Source: Ficedula albicollis
Lineage: Eukaryota > Chordata > Aves > Passeriformes > Muscicapidae
Direction: 5' to 3'
Length of the DNA stretch: 64,000 nucleotides
Assembly: GCF_000247815.1 (NCBI RefSeq)
Contig: NC_021674.1
Location: forward strand, 81,514,935 to 81,578,934
The position numbers and the translations under genes were made by a program. Below are positions 12,874-25,160 of the stretch, piece by piece (position 1 is the stretch's first letter; each line of letters starts with the position of its first letter). The notes beneath the pieces are model-generated. The model made no database searches, was not told where the DNA came from, and worked only from the letters and a program-made list of their open reading frames with translations.

Positions 12874-15117
12874 GTAAAGTATGACTTTGAAACTTTATCC
12901 TACTCACCAATTCACCAGTCACTTACTTTTTTTTGTATGGTGGTACTGATGAAATTTTGCGATATTTTTCCAGTTTGTGGTTGTTGATTACTGGGAGTTG
13001 TTAAGCTAAATACCTATTTTTGCTGGAAGCTTTCTTCAAAAAATCAACTTGTACTTTAAAATTGTAATCTTTCAAAGATATTCACATGAATTTTCTTTGA
13101 AAACCAAATGATACAAAGGTCAGCAGAAGCAAATGAACTCATGTGAAACTAAAAGTCAGTAATGACTTTACATGCATATAGATACATATATATTAAAACA
13201 TAGTAAATTTGCAAAATGTTATAAAACTAATATCTAACACAGTATTGCTGTGCTTGGGTATTTTCAAGAGAAAAAATATGGGAAGGGCTTTGAATATTTA
13301 TGAACACTAAAATTTTTTCCTAAAAAAATTGTGTTTTATAGACTCTAGAACAAAGCAGTGTTTATTCATTTCTTCCTCCTCTTCTTGCCCTTCAAGGTGG
13401 GATGGTGGGATGTGTCTCTATCAGATGTCTTTCTATATGTAATATATGGCCTCTAGGTACCTATCTGTTAGTGGCAAGACCTTTTTATTATTTAAAGTTC
13501 CACAACTTTTGTTTCTTATGGAGTCAGAATAGGATGAGGACAGCCTTTCTTGCAAGTGTGGTATCTTTTGTAGGTTAACTATTCTCCAGTGCTCTCAGGA
13601 AGGCCATTATCTGTTGTTGTAGGGTAGCAGCTTCCCAGGCCAGAATGTTTTTTTAATCTGAGTGCGTGCATACAGGAAAGTGTAAAATTTCATGAAGCCC
13701 CTTGATTCAACTATTTATGTTACCTTAGGAGAAAACTTTCTCTGTCCTTCTGTCCCCATCTCCTCCTGAATTCTCCCTTGAGGTAGTCCCTTCGTGATAC
13801 AGCTCGTTGTTTCATGGGTTTCAGGACATTTAAGCCAGTTCCAACTGTTTGTTTCAGCTTGAATTGCTGGAATTTCTCTTCACCTATAACTTGAAAACCA
13901 GAAATGAAAAGGTCTTTACCCCAATGTTGTATGTGTTCTTTAACTAGGAAAAAATTTTGCTCTTACTTCAGGTCATAGCAGAAAAACACTCCTGCTTCTC
14001 AAAACATTACAGATAGAATGTCACAGGTCTAGCTATTCAACAGTCTAAAGAAGCCTAGCAGTGTTTCCAAATCGTAATTCTTTATTTTTTAGCAAAAAAA
14101 TTGTGGATATTCAAGTGGCTTTTTGCCAAAATGAAAAATTTCTTCTGGAAAGTAGGAATGAATTAATCTAATTTTAAATGACAGAGTATTAAAACTTTGA
14201 ATGACATGCCTTTTGAACTGCAATAAAACACTGAAGTTTTTATTGCAGTGGGAATAATGAAATAAAAATAACTGTCTCCAAGTATTAATGAAATACTTTG
14301 CAGCTATCTTTATGATGTCAAAAAAAAGAAAAGAGAAATCTGTCTTAGGAGTGGGGAAGGAAATATTTTTTCAAGTGTAACTAATCCATGTATGATAGAC
14401 AGAAATAATACAGAAATATTAAAGAATATAATATGGTTACAAGTAGATGTAAACAAAAGGTTTTCCAGAAGCCATTTGCTTCAGAGAATATTTTTTTCAA
14501 ATCTGCCCCTGTTAACTTCAAGATCTGTAAATACTTAAACAAAAACTTGGTGTCATTCTTTCCCACCTATGAGTTGTCTTTGGCGTTTTCTCTTTTCCAA
14601 ATACAGAGTTGAGTAAGGAAGAAATTTGTTTCCTGCTCCTGTGACCAGACATCTGTAAAACAGAAGCGCTAACATGAAATTATTCCATCCATGTGTCTTG
14701 AGCATTAGACTGTAGCTTGCCATTTTATACTATAAAGCCTGTTTTTATTATAATGCCTGCTTTACTATAAAGGTTATATTGTACTATGCAGCTTTGCAGT
14801 GCAAATTTATTCTTGTTAGTTTGGTTCTAGTGATGCAGTTCAACTGAGAAAACTAGCAAGTATTCTGTTCACAGAAATAGATTGAAACTAATACAAGTTA
14901 GGCTTTTTTTTCTCACTAATGTGTCCACTAGTCAGAATACTTCAAATAAGATTTTAGTAATTAATGTAAAAAAAAAAGTGAATAGCTGTGTTTATTTCTC
15001 AGTTTTACTCTGTGACGTGTGTGTGCTATTTTCTCAGCTGTAATTTTTGGTCCAGGTATTTGAATCTTCTCCTTCCCCTTACAGTGTGAATAAAACTGGT
15101 GGCCCCATTTGTAATGC

Positions 15118-15262
15118 TGGAGAAGGTGTGGTGGGATCTCCATCTGTAGGAGATATTCAAAACCTGACTGAACGTGATCCTGGGCAAACTGCTCTAGTTG
15201 ACTCTGCTTTGAGCAGGGGATCAGATGAGGCAATCTCCAGAGGTCCTTTCCAACTTAGTGTA
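15118..15262 (+). mobile_element. CR1 LINE 3' fragment (sense)
   Basis: The stretch reads like the 3' end of an avian CR1 in sense orientation: a gtggtgggatctcc / ggagatattcaaaacc motif, then atcctgggcaaactgctct, gctttgagcagggg, and the near-terminal atctccagaggtcctttcc. It is 5' truncated, diverged and lacks the terminal octamer repeats, so it is an old dead copy. Confidence 0.85.
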
Positions 15263-16124
15263 TGCTTTCATAACACAAGTCCATAGTACTTAAGAAATAA
15301 GTTTTCAGGGGTAATCTTGGATCAGTGCAAATTGTGTAAATCAAGTTGGGCTGTTCCTTAAGAATATTAAATTATATAAATCTTCAAGTACCCCCCAAAT
15401 GGAATTTTTTCTTTAAGAAGTAGTATTTATACTTCGTCTTAACAGATCTAAACTGACTATTCATGCCATGCTGTGTTTTGATTAAAAAAATATTTTCCTC
15501 GTGTATTATTGGGGCTTTTTATAGCTGTGATGTTTTCTCTATTTTTTAGCAAAATACATGTTGCATGTATAGGCCTACATTTAAGACCACTGATGGAAAG
15601 ACATGGTAACATTTGCATGAAGAAGATACTTCATTTTAAGACTGTAAACATTGACATATTGGGCTTCTTTGCAGATAAAGTTCTTTTGTGAATTAAATGT
15701 GCAAAAATTTGCACATGCAAAATGTGTTTTACAGGTGTGTTTATAAGTCAAGGGTCTGACAATTTCATTGGAGTATGCCAATCAAGGGCCTACTTGGAGA
15801 ACATGTGCATTACATGTGGTGAGCTCAGTCCTCATGACAATATGTGGACTCTATATTTATACTTGTATCAAAGAATTTTTAAAAAAAGTAAATGTGATCC
15901 TGCCACAATTACTCCTTGAATCTCTTCATTGATGGAGAATGTCAGAAGCTTTGGATGTTTTAACTGGAACTTGAAATCTCAAGTGCTCTCCAGGTCCTCA
16001 AGGACAGTCTTGTATAAGAGCATGCAGTTATTGTCTTCTACTGAGTGTAAATGTCTAAATGTCCTAATTCCAGGAAAACCTCCATGTTTCTTGCAGTATG
16101 TATCTGGCATAGTATTTGCTCCCA

Positions 16125-16392
16125 TAGAAACAGTGATAGAATAGAAATGAAGAGAGCCTTTTTTATTTTTCCTTCTAGAGCTTGGCAGTAGGTGTACACT
16201 TGTGTGTTTTACATCCAAATACAGAAGATTAAGCACAGGCATTTAGATATTACAGATGTAGAAACAGTGACAGAATAGAGATGAAGAGAGCCTTTTTTAT
16301 TTTTCCTTCTGGAGCTTGGCAGTAGGTGTACGCTTGTGTGTTTTACATCCAAATACAAAAGATTAAGCACAGGCATTTAGATATTACAGAAG
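16125..16392. repeat. Tandem duplication, 134-bp unit x2
   Basis: Positions 16125-16258 and 16259-16392 are direct copies beginning tagaaacagtga and ending tttagatattacaga with a few bases after. They differ by roughly five substitutions (ataga/acaga, ttctagagc/ttctggagc, gtacact/gtacgct). A further tagaaact at 16393 marks the start of the next unit, which then diverges. Confidence 0.92.
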
Positions 16393-16430
16393 TAGAAACT
16401 GTTAAATACCTTAGACAGAAGGGTATCATC

Positions 16431-16568
16431 TGATGAAACATTAATGCTGTGTATGACAACATCTTTCATTGGCAGGATTGGCCTGGTTTTGCTTGGGATT
16501 GATGAAACATAAATGCTGTGTATGACAACATCTTACATTGGCAGGATTGGCCTGGTTTTGCTTGGGAA
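16431..16568. repeat. Tandem duplication, 69-bp unit x2
   Basis: The unit tgatgaaaca...gctgtgtatgacaacatc...ggcctggttttgcttggga occurs at 16431-16499 and 16500-16568, with about two substitutions. It starts only about 38 bp after the end of the 134-bp duplication. Confidence 0.92.
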
Positions 16569-16822
16569 GAGGGTGTGTGTAAATTCATAAAGCTAAGTTG
16601 ATAGTACCATGGCATGACATGTTTTGGCACTGCTGAAATGCCTTTGCTAACTTGTAGCATGAAATTGTTGTACTCTGAAATACCAAGAGTTCATACACAA
16701 AATGAATGTGGAACAGCAGCAAATCATTTGCCTGGTATGCTTGGCAAAAGGGACAGTAAGAGGAAAAAATTCTATTCCTCTAACTTAATTTGGAAAAGCT
16801 GTGATGGATTTTATTTTTTTTT

Positions 16823-17728
16823 TCTCCCCTGTATGTTCCTTATTGTCTCTTTTCTCCCCTGTATGTTCTTAATTGTCTCTTTTTCTTGGTCTGTATTGAT
16901 ACTGAAATTGTTGCTTCTGGCACGGTGACGTTTTCTGCCTGAGCTTTTCTTTCTTCGAAGAGTCGCACTGTAAAATGTTAAATTGGATGTGTTAACACTA
17001 GGAGAGGGGGCATCAGATTGCTTTTCCAGAGAAGGCTGTCTTATTTTGTTTTTTTTCTTAAAGTTCCCTGTCCTTAATGAATTTTTATATAGATACTGAT
17101 GATGCAGAGTAATAGAGCTAAGTGTCTTACACAGGTGAAAAATAAATAGCCTTTCCTCCCACCTTCTTTATTTACTCTCTTATTTTTCAAGATAAGAACA
17201 AAAAAACCATGGGGTTTGTTCTGTTTTCACCTTTCCATTTTGTCTTGTAAAGTGTATGCCAGTTATAGTTGGGCCAATTATTCTAAGAAATCTCCCCTGT
17301 ATGTTCCTTATTGTCTCTTTTTCTTGGTCTGTGTTGATACTGAAATTGTTGCTTCTGGCACGGTGACGTTTTCTGCCTGAGCTTTTCTTTCTTCGAAGAG
17401 TCGCACTGTAAAATGTTAAATTGGATGTGTTAACACTAGGAGAGGGGGCATCAGATTGCTTTTCCAGAGAAGGCTGTCTTATTTTGTTTTTTTTCTTAAA
17501 GTTCCCTGTCCTTAATGAATTTTTATATAGATACTGATGATGCAGAGTAATAGAGCTAAGTGTCTTACACAGGTGAAAAATAAATAGCCTTTCCTCCCAC
17601 CTTCTTTATTTACTCTCTTATTTTTCAAGATAAGAACAAAAAAACCATGGGGTTTGTTCTGTTTTCACCTTTCCATTTTGTCTTGTAAAGTGTATGCCAG
17701 TTATAGTTGGGCCAATTATCCTAAGAAA
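16823..17728. repeat. Tandem duplication, 438-bp unit x2, with nested 30-bp duplication
   Basis: Positions 16853-17290 are repeated at 17291-17728, starting at tctcccctgtatgtt and ending ctaagaaa. A 30-bp unit with the same start is itself duplicated at 16823-16852 / 16853-16882. The 17291 copy has only one such unit, and its ttccttattg matches the first small unit while the rest matches the long unit. It thus looks like the unexpanded form. Differences elsewhere are few (gtattgatac/gtgttgatac, attattcta/attatccta). Confidence 0.92.
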
Positions 17729-19558
17729 TCATCAATAATTTCCCGTAGTTATCAGTTTTCTTTTTGTGTTTTGGATGACACATGGTTTATATCCTTTTGT
17801 TGCTGCTGTATTTCATTCCCTTCTTGACAGCAGACTAGGATGAAGCATTCTTAGGTGAGGTAAAGGCAAGGGGAGAAGAGTGTCACACTGAAATTTGAAT
17901 GCTTGGCAGTCTCCTCTGTCTGACTTGCCAGACCTTGGTTTTTGTCCTCTGAAACTCTTCCCTGAAATCTTCATCCAAGACTGCTTGTCTGAGGACAGAT
18001 AATATTTTTCTCCCTTTCTTCCTTTTCATAGCACAAATGATAGTTTTCACTGTTTTATTGCTTGTTTTCATTATGTTTTCAATTAAATGTGGGCTTCAGT
18101 AAAAGATTCCATTAAATACTGAATTTTAATGCTGAATGCTGAAAAGCACTTCATGCTTTTAATTGTGTAGACACTTGGATGTTGCTAAAACATGCATACT
18201 TGCTGTCTAATGCATTATAAACAGCCCCACATTGAGTATGAAGCATTTTTGGTCTTCTCTTTAGAAAGAATTTTTGAGGAATTTGATACCCTTAACTAAA
18301 CAAATTACAATGCTGAGAAAGAAGACATATACCTGCCATTGAAAAAGTAACCTTCTGATAAAAATTGCACTTTTGTAGAAATATTTTTCACTTTATAATA
18401 GTATTTTTTATACTGATATGGATATGATCAAGTATGTAATATTTGAAAATATAAGCAGTATGCAGTTACTCCTTTTGCAAGTTCTTTAGTATATAATGAA
18501 TATAAAAGTGGCATGACAAATACAAATAAGAAAATGAAACCCCAGTTTAATGTTATGCGACAGTAAAAACAAAGTGGAGAGTTTTTAAAAACAGGTTTTT
18601 CATTTGAAGCCCCTGAGGGAGCCTTTTTTTTAAGCTTTTAGTTTCTTTTGTAAACTATTTCTTTACCCCTTTTAAAATCTAGGCTTGATCTGACTAATAA
18701 GAAGGGTTGATGAAAGGTCTTTTATGCTCTTAAATAGCCACACCTCATTTTAAAAGAAGGTTATAGAAAAATAAAATACCAACAATTGCTTTGGAATGGT
18801 GCTGTGGCTCACATAGTGCTTGCAGTGTCCAGTATAGAGTGGGGGCCAAAAATGTGCATGGTATTCTCTAACATCACTTTAAACGTTCTCTAGAAACAAA
18901 AGGAATGTCTTAATGTGTATTCAAAACTACATGTGCAAGAACTTGTATTTCAAGATAAATGTTGGGATAGCCATCCTCAGGAGAAAGGTTTTAATAAAGA
19001 AAATGCTCTGAGAATTCAAGGACATTGACTATATCTCTTATATCATAGTGAAATACTGGGAAAATGAAAGGCTATAGGGAAATGTAATAATATGAAAGAA
19101 AATTAGCATGTATGGCTATATATTTGTTGCTGAGAACTACAAGAGTAGGATATAATTTAACCTTGGAGAACATTCAAAACTAGTGTGTATGATGGAAGGT
19201 GGTTCTGATTGCCTCATGGTGATGGTATTTAGAGAACAACTGCAACTTTTTGGTTTCTAGATCTTTATCTGTTTAGGGTCTAAAATACCCTTCGTGACAC
19301 AAGGGCAGGGATATTGTTTTGCCTCACTTCTGTCACCTCATTACAGTCACCATCTGCCAAACTGGCTCCACTTGCCTTGCTTATAGTGCTTGTTAAAGGT
19401 TTACGTAGCAGATCCCAAAAGAAGTGCTTCCCTGATATACAGGGATAGGTGAGCTAAGCTTGAATGGAATGCATTCAGATTTACTTAGCTGTTCTTTGTC
19501 AGATGGTAACCTGACTGTATCTGTGTCTTCTTAAAGAACGAATTAGATTTTATTGGGC

Positions 19559-19746
19559 CATGTGATGCCGAAGTATGCAGAAGGAAGGTTCGTATGAATA
19601 ATATTTAAGTACACAAATCTGCATGTGATGCCGAAGTATGCAGACGGAAAGTTCGTATGAATAATATTTAAGTACACAAATCCCATGTGATGCCGAAGTA
19701 TGCAGAAGGAAGGTTCGTATGAATAATATTTAAGTACACAAATCTC
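19559..19746. repeat. Tandem repeat, 62-63-bp unit x3
   Basis: Three consecutive copies start at about 19559, 19622 and 19684. Each runs catgtgatgccgaagtatgc, then ggttcgtatgaataatattt and agtacacaaatc. The middle copy differs at two or three bases (acggaaag for aaggaagg). There are no spacers, so it is not a CRISPR-like array. Confidence 0.93.
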
Positions 19747-20829
19747 TAGTCTTTTGGAATGAATGTGTTCTATATGTATCTTCAGCACTTGTGTAATAAA
19801 ATGATGGGCATATTAAACTTTCTGAGTGTAAGTAATTATTAATCCATTACAAATAAAACAAAAAAACCTACATAAATTGTATACATAAGGTAAAGATTTT
19901 GTGTAAGCCTGTCGCTATAGAAGACTTCTTAATTTTTTACAGCAATACTTAACATTGTTAAAACTAATGAATAGACAGGTAAGGTTTAAGACCACTAAAT
20001 TCCTAAATTGTAAGTGTTCACAAAGTGACAGTCATACCTATGTGAACTGGTTTAACTTGAAGTCATTGATGGGCTCATATCATTTGTCACACTCAGCACT
20101 GCAATGTGGCTTCCTGATTGGTATCTTGAAATAGTAATGTAATGGTTCAATTTAAGTGTGATGGTAGTCAAAAGTAGGTCAAGCTAAACATAAGCTTTTT
20201 TTATTTTCATTTATATGATTCTTTTTTTTGTCATTGGTTTTCTTTTTAAATAAGTATAGAACTTCCTCAAAATTTGTTTTAGTTAGGAGATAAAACATTG
20301 TGGATTTCATGTTGAACATAGACTAAAGAGATGAAGGGCCATATGTGTATACTCTGTTTTCAAAAGCTTTGTTGTTCAGTATTTATTTGAAGTATTAGCC
20401 TGGATTTAAGATAAATTTCTATTGAGGAAAGAGCATGCAAAGCTTAATGTTTTTAGTTCTGTTTTCTTTGGGCAAGTGAGTAAGCTTGTTTAAGTTATAT
20501 TTAATGCTGGTCTCATTTCAAGTGGAACAACTGATACACGCAGATAAGGTTCTGACAGACCAAATCCTCAATTGCAGCACAGTTTTTTATACCTGAGAGG
20601 GATTAGCTTCCTGAGCATGTAGAGTTTGACAACTTTGTGATGGCTTCAGGTTCTCTGTCTCAAGGAGTTTGTTACGCTTTGTATCTGAACCATTTGTGCT
20701 GTTAAGACTCGGAGGAATTTAAATACTCTCAATAAGAGAGAGGCTATTATAGAACAAACAGAATTTTAATTATCGAAACATGAATATATTTCTAAATCTA
20801 CTTTATATGTTCCCTTGATGTCTGTTTAA

Positions 20830-21021
<192 letters not shown>

Positions 21022-21224
21022 TAAAAGTAATTGTATCTTATTTTCCTTTTGGCAGATTTCTGCAGGGGTTTTCTAACAGCTGCATGTAAGCCAAAACTGC
21101 AATAGTTGAGAATTCAAACTACACTTTTGCTCTGCATTAAACAATAATTTGTGCATTTTTTTATCAGCATTAAGAAGGCAAATGGTTGGTAGAATTGCAT
21201 TAAAACATAATATATTTTTAATCT

Positions 21225-21340
21225 TAACTGATTGTAACTATTTAAACTGTATAGTATATACTACTGTACTATATTATTATATGTATTACTGTACTGTATT
21301 ATACTGTATAGTATGACTGCTATACTGTTTTAGAACCCTA
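21225..21340. repeat. AT-rich imperfect palindromic tract
   Basis: The tract repeats variants of actgtatagtat, actactgtact, attactgtactgtatt and their near-complements, so parts can fold on themselves. It is probably a degenerate dinucleotide or tetranucleotide repeat rather than a functional element. Confidence 0.5.
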
Positions 21341-22391
21341 GCTGCATATTAGAAAACTGGAGAAGAATGGAATGTTAGTTTTAGATTTGCTTTAGAAACT
21401 TGAAAAGCATAGACTTTTACCTGTATAAATATTTGTTATTGCTACTTTATACATACACACACGCACAGACATATATGTAAAAACTGAGGATGCGTTACCT
21501 ATGTATCTACTGATATCTTAAAAATTGTCAAAAATCATCAAAGTGCCTGTTTCACTGCTTAACAATTTCTTGCTTCATAGGTCGGTTACTGGAGTGCTGT
21601 TATTCTGTATACAATATTTCTATCTATAGAAAGATGAGGAAGTGGTATGAAAGAAGAATAGACACTTCTGTTTCACTCTGCCTCCTAAACATCAACCCAC
21701 AGAGTTTGAGATTTATGGTGGTTGCTGTTTGAGAACATTGTGTATATCACTGCCTTCACGTGCAAACTGGAACAGCACTTGGGAGACTTCTGCAGAATTT
21801 TCTGGCAAAGAAAGAGATAAATGAGCTGCATGTGCATAGCTCTGTTAACAGAAATAGGTTTTTTACAGTGAAGGCATTGATCAAAAGTAAGAAGCTTGCA
21901 AGATGTAAGGGAACAAATGACTGCTCACAAATTATTTAGCAGGAGATATTTGAGAGACTCATGACTTCAAGGTTTTGTTCTTAATGTGAAAATTATTTTG
22001 GCCTTGTGACTGACAGAATGAGTCAGGACCATCTGGTCAACTGCAGAAAACAAGAATTCCCACTTCTGTGCACATAAAGTCAAAAATACCTCAAGAATCC
22101 TTATTTAAACCTATTAAATGATGTGTGGGTTTTAGGTACCTCCCTTAGTAAGAGAAGTCATCTCCTTTTTCCACCTCAGTATTTACCACCATGGTGATTT
22201 TATTTGCCTTCCAGGAAGTGCTAAATGTGTCTGGAAATTAAGTCTTTGCTTACACTGGTCTCACTACCCCTCATTTTGATATTCATTGCTGTATAAGATA
22301 TTTCACAAGGAGCACCTCTACCCATGCACATACTTTCCCCTTTCTCCCTAGATGAGTGAAGCATCTGTGGAGAAAAACACCCAGTTTAATT

Positions 22392-22947
22392 AGAATCATG
22401 GAATTGTTAAGTTTTCAAAAGACCTCCAAAGTCATTGAGTCCAACTTTGGACTGAACACCACCATGTCAACTAAACCATAGCACTAAGTGCCATATCCAG
22501 TCATTTCTTGAACACTTCCAGGGATGGTGACTCCATTCCTTCCCTGGACAGCCTGTTCCAATGCTTAACCACATTTTCAGTGAAGTTCTTCCTGATGTTC
22601 AACCTGACATTCCCTGACACAGTTTGAGACTATTTCCTCTTAATGCTGAACCACCTTTTCGGTGAAGTTCTTCCTGATGTTCAACCTGAAATTCCCTGAC
22701 ACAGTTTGAGACTATTTCCTCTTACGCTGTCATTAGTTGCCTGCAAGAAAAGGCCAACCCCTGCCTGGCTACAACCTCCTTTCAGGCAGTTGTAGAGAGT
22801 GATAAGGTCACCCTGAGCCTCCTCAGGGCTAAACTACCCCAGCTCCCTCAGCCACTCCTCTTACTTGGGGAGCCACTTGTGCTCCACACACTTCGTCAGC
22901 TCTTTTGCCCTTCTCTGGACTTGCTCCAGCACCTCAGTCTCTTTTGC
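22392..22947 (-). mobile_element. CR1 LINE 3' fragment (antisense)
   Basis: Read on the plus strand it starts agaatcatggaattg and proceeds through accaccatgtcaac, cttccagggatggtgactcc, ctggacagcctgttccaatg, tcttcctgatgttcaacctg and ttcactttg-like CR1 blocks to ttctctggacttgctccagc. This is the reverse complement of an avian CR1 3' region. An internal 82-bp direct duplication lies at 22561-22642 / 22643-22724. Confidence 0.93.
22561..22724. repeat. 82-bp tandem duplication inside the CR1 fragment
   Basis: The block from atgcttaacc to tatttcctctta is repeated once, with changes such as ttttcag/tttcgg and ctgacatt/ctgaaatt. CR1 consensus has this block once, so the duplication happened after insertion, or in assembly. 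Confidence 0.9.
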
Positions 22948-23015
22948 AGCAGGGTTGGAACTAGATGATCTTTAAAGTCCCTTACATCCCAAACCATTCC
23001 ATGGTTCTGTGATCT
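22948..23015 (+). mobile_element. CR1 LINE terminal fragment (sense)
   Basis: Directly following the antisense CR1, ggttggaactagatgatc, then tttaaagtccc and ccattccatggttctgtgat match the sense 3' terminus of CR1, including the degenerate terminal ttctgtgat motif. It is only about 70 bp long, so 5' truncation was severe. Confidence 0.88.
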
Positions 23016-24898
23016 TTGACAGACTCTCTCCTGCTTACGAAAAATACCTACAAAGCAGTCTTCCACTGTGCCATTACATAGATATGCATTTTTTCCTAAG
23101 AAACCTTTTCTAAATTATTCCAAAACCAACTATGCAAAGCAACCAATATAATTTCGGTTGAAATTGCATTCTAGACCATGAGTCTTTTAGTATTAAGCCT
23201 TATACTTCAGCATACCTCATAAATATCATCCTCCATGAGATGGATGGAGAAGAAAATGTAAACATTAAATTTAATATTCAGAAGGCAAAAAGGAGTAAAA
23301 GATGTAAGATTTAGTCCAGGCTATATCATCTTAAAATTTTTCAAGAAGTTGTGATCAAGGAAAATGGTGTAATCTGATCATACCTTAAAAAAAGATATTC
23401 TCATCTGTGAGAACTGTCTGTATCTGCTTTATGCTGACTCATATGTAAGTGCTGTCTTTACAGATAAGTGACTGTTTTTCTTTCACAATAGTTTTTTGTT
23501 TTAGAATATTTTTATACCACCTCTTCTCACAGCTCAGAAAATGTTTGTTTTTTCATAGTTTAATACAGATTAGAAACAGACTTGGAAGGAAATAAATTAG
23601 AAATTAGTTGCTGCAGATCATATTTATTTCATTCCAGTTTGCAGGGCAGTGTCATAATTAGTTTGTAAGGATTTTTTCCAATAGCTGATATTCAGTTATA
23701 CTTCTTTATGTTGTGAAATGAGTTTGAATCGCCTGACTCACAAGTTATCTCTTGAGGCAAGGAGCAACAAAATTAATTTAGAGTTCAAAAAGTAGGTGTC
23801 TTGTGGAATTGTGGATTAAATGAGATCATCTTCTCTGACTCCCTTATGTGTTTTTAGAAGACTTTATGGGCTCACATGATGTCCTTACGGTCACAGGAGG
23901 ACACTGTGGCTCAGGAAAAAGTTTTTATCCTGAAGCAATAGTTTGAAATTTTAGAATAAACATTCAAGACTGACCAGCTAACCATCTGATTAAGCATCAT
24001 TTCTCAAGAGAGCCAGCTGCAAAGTAACTTGAGTCACTGGTTTGAAGCTCATCTGTATCATTGACATTTATTTGTAATTCAGACTCAAGATTGCATTACT
24101 TGATCTGAATATTCAGCTTTAAGTCCTCCAGTTTAATGAAGAAGAGTATTATTGTAGAAGTAAACAGTACGGATCTGATAGCAGATCTGTAACATGCACC
24201 TGCCTATACCACTTTGTTATATAAACATAATTGTAGAAGACCAGTGTGTCTGGTTGTCTTCCTTACTGTTGAGGATGAGGGAAGAAAGGATTCTTCAGGG
24301 AACTGGTCAGACCAATTAGGTGGGAATTTAGACCTGTACAGATAGAAGCTTTACTTATGCTGGGAACATAATGGGGTTTTGCTTCTATTGTAATGCTCAC
24401 GCTATCGTTAAAAGCATTATCTCAGAATCTCTACTAGGTCACTTCTTGGTTCAGAGTTTCCATCTATCATTTAAATTCCTAAAGTAAAAAATTCTCCAGT
24501 TGCACAAGGCATGCACATACATATGACATCTGTTGATTACTTACCAAGGAGGAATCTGTTTCTGTAAATAGATTTCTGAAATACAACAGTACTTTCATCC
24601 AACAAGAATAAATACGGGAAAGCTCAATGGAAATTTCCTCTAAGAATCCAAAGTCAACTTTTTACATTGTATAGAGAACACCCAGGAGTTTAAAATTCTT
24701 GTGTAAACTCAGCGTTCAGAGAAGGGAGGTATAACTGCCAAGTACTGCTATGCTGAAGACTTTGGACATAGTTAAACTGTTAGATGACTGTTTATATATT
24801 GCCATTCCTAGAAGGAAAAGCCATTTCAATCAGAATATGATCAGAGCAAGCCCAGGTAGCTGATTCAGCTACACAGGCATGGCAGAGTTCTCTGAATT

Positions 24899-25160
24899 CT
24901 CAGAGAGTAGTTCTTAGAGTTGAATGCAGTCACAGACTGTCAGGCTGAGTAGGAAACATTTTTAAAGCAGCTCTATTGGGTCTGATGCAGTCTCTTAAAA
25001 AAATGTCAGAGAGAAGTTCTCAGAGTTGAATGCAGTCACAGACTGTCAGGCTGCTCAGAGAGTAGTTCTTAGAGTTGAATGCAGTCACAGACTGTCAGGC
25101 TGAGTAGGAAACATTTTTAAAGCAGCTCTATTGGGTCTGATGCAGTCTCTTAAAAAAATA
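24899..25160. repeat. Tandem duplication, 155-bp unit, with nested partial copy
   Basis: ctcagagagtagttcttaga at 24899 recurs at 25054 and continues through gtaggaaacatttttaaagc to ctcttaaaaaaa. Inside the first unit, a diverged copy of the leading 48 bases starts near 25006 (gtcagagagaagttctcaga), so the leading block is present three times. Confidence 0.92.

Larger units (their letters stand above)
10191..14223. repeat. Direct tandem duplication (2216 + 1817 bp) carrying ME1 exon 2
   Basis: Unit 1 is 10191-12406 and unit 2 is 12407-14223. Both begin acacaaagtaagtggaatg and run through the tail of intron 1, all of exon 2 and about 1.3-1.7 kb of intron 2, ending in ttttgaactgca. The offset is exactly 2216 bp as far as the end of exon 2 and 1816 bp downstream. 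The 400-bp difference is a nested duplication present only in unit 1. Outside that, I counted only about four substitutions, for example ttgctcttc/ttgcccttc and acaaaacag/acaaagcag. The junction has essentially no microhomology. It is either a recent real duplication or two haplotypes placed in series. Confidence 0.95.

Noticed and set aside
19559..19746. CRISPR-like array
   Set aside because: The repeats abut without unique spacers and the genome is vertebrate.
19543..19788. Minus-strand repetitive 81-codon frame
   Set aside because: Its periodic protein simply reflects the three-copy 62-63-bp DNA repeat, whose unit happens to lack stops in that frame.
21225..21340. Functional hairpin or microRNA precursor
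   Set aside because: The self-complementarity comes from simple AT-rich repeat variants, and I see no single stable hairpin of precursor length.
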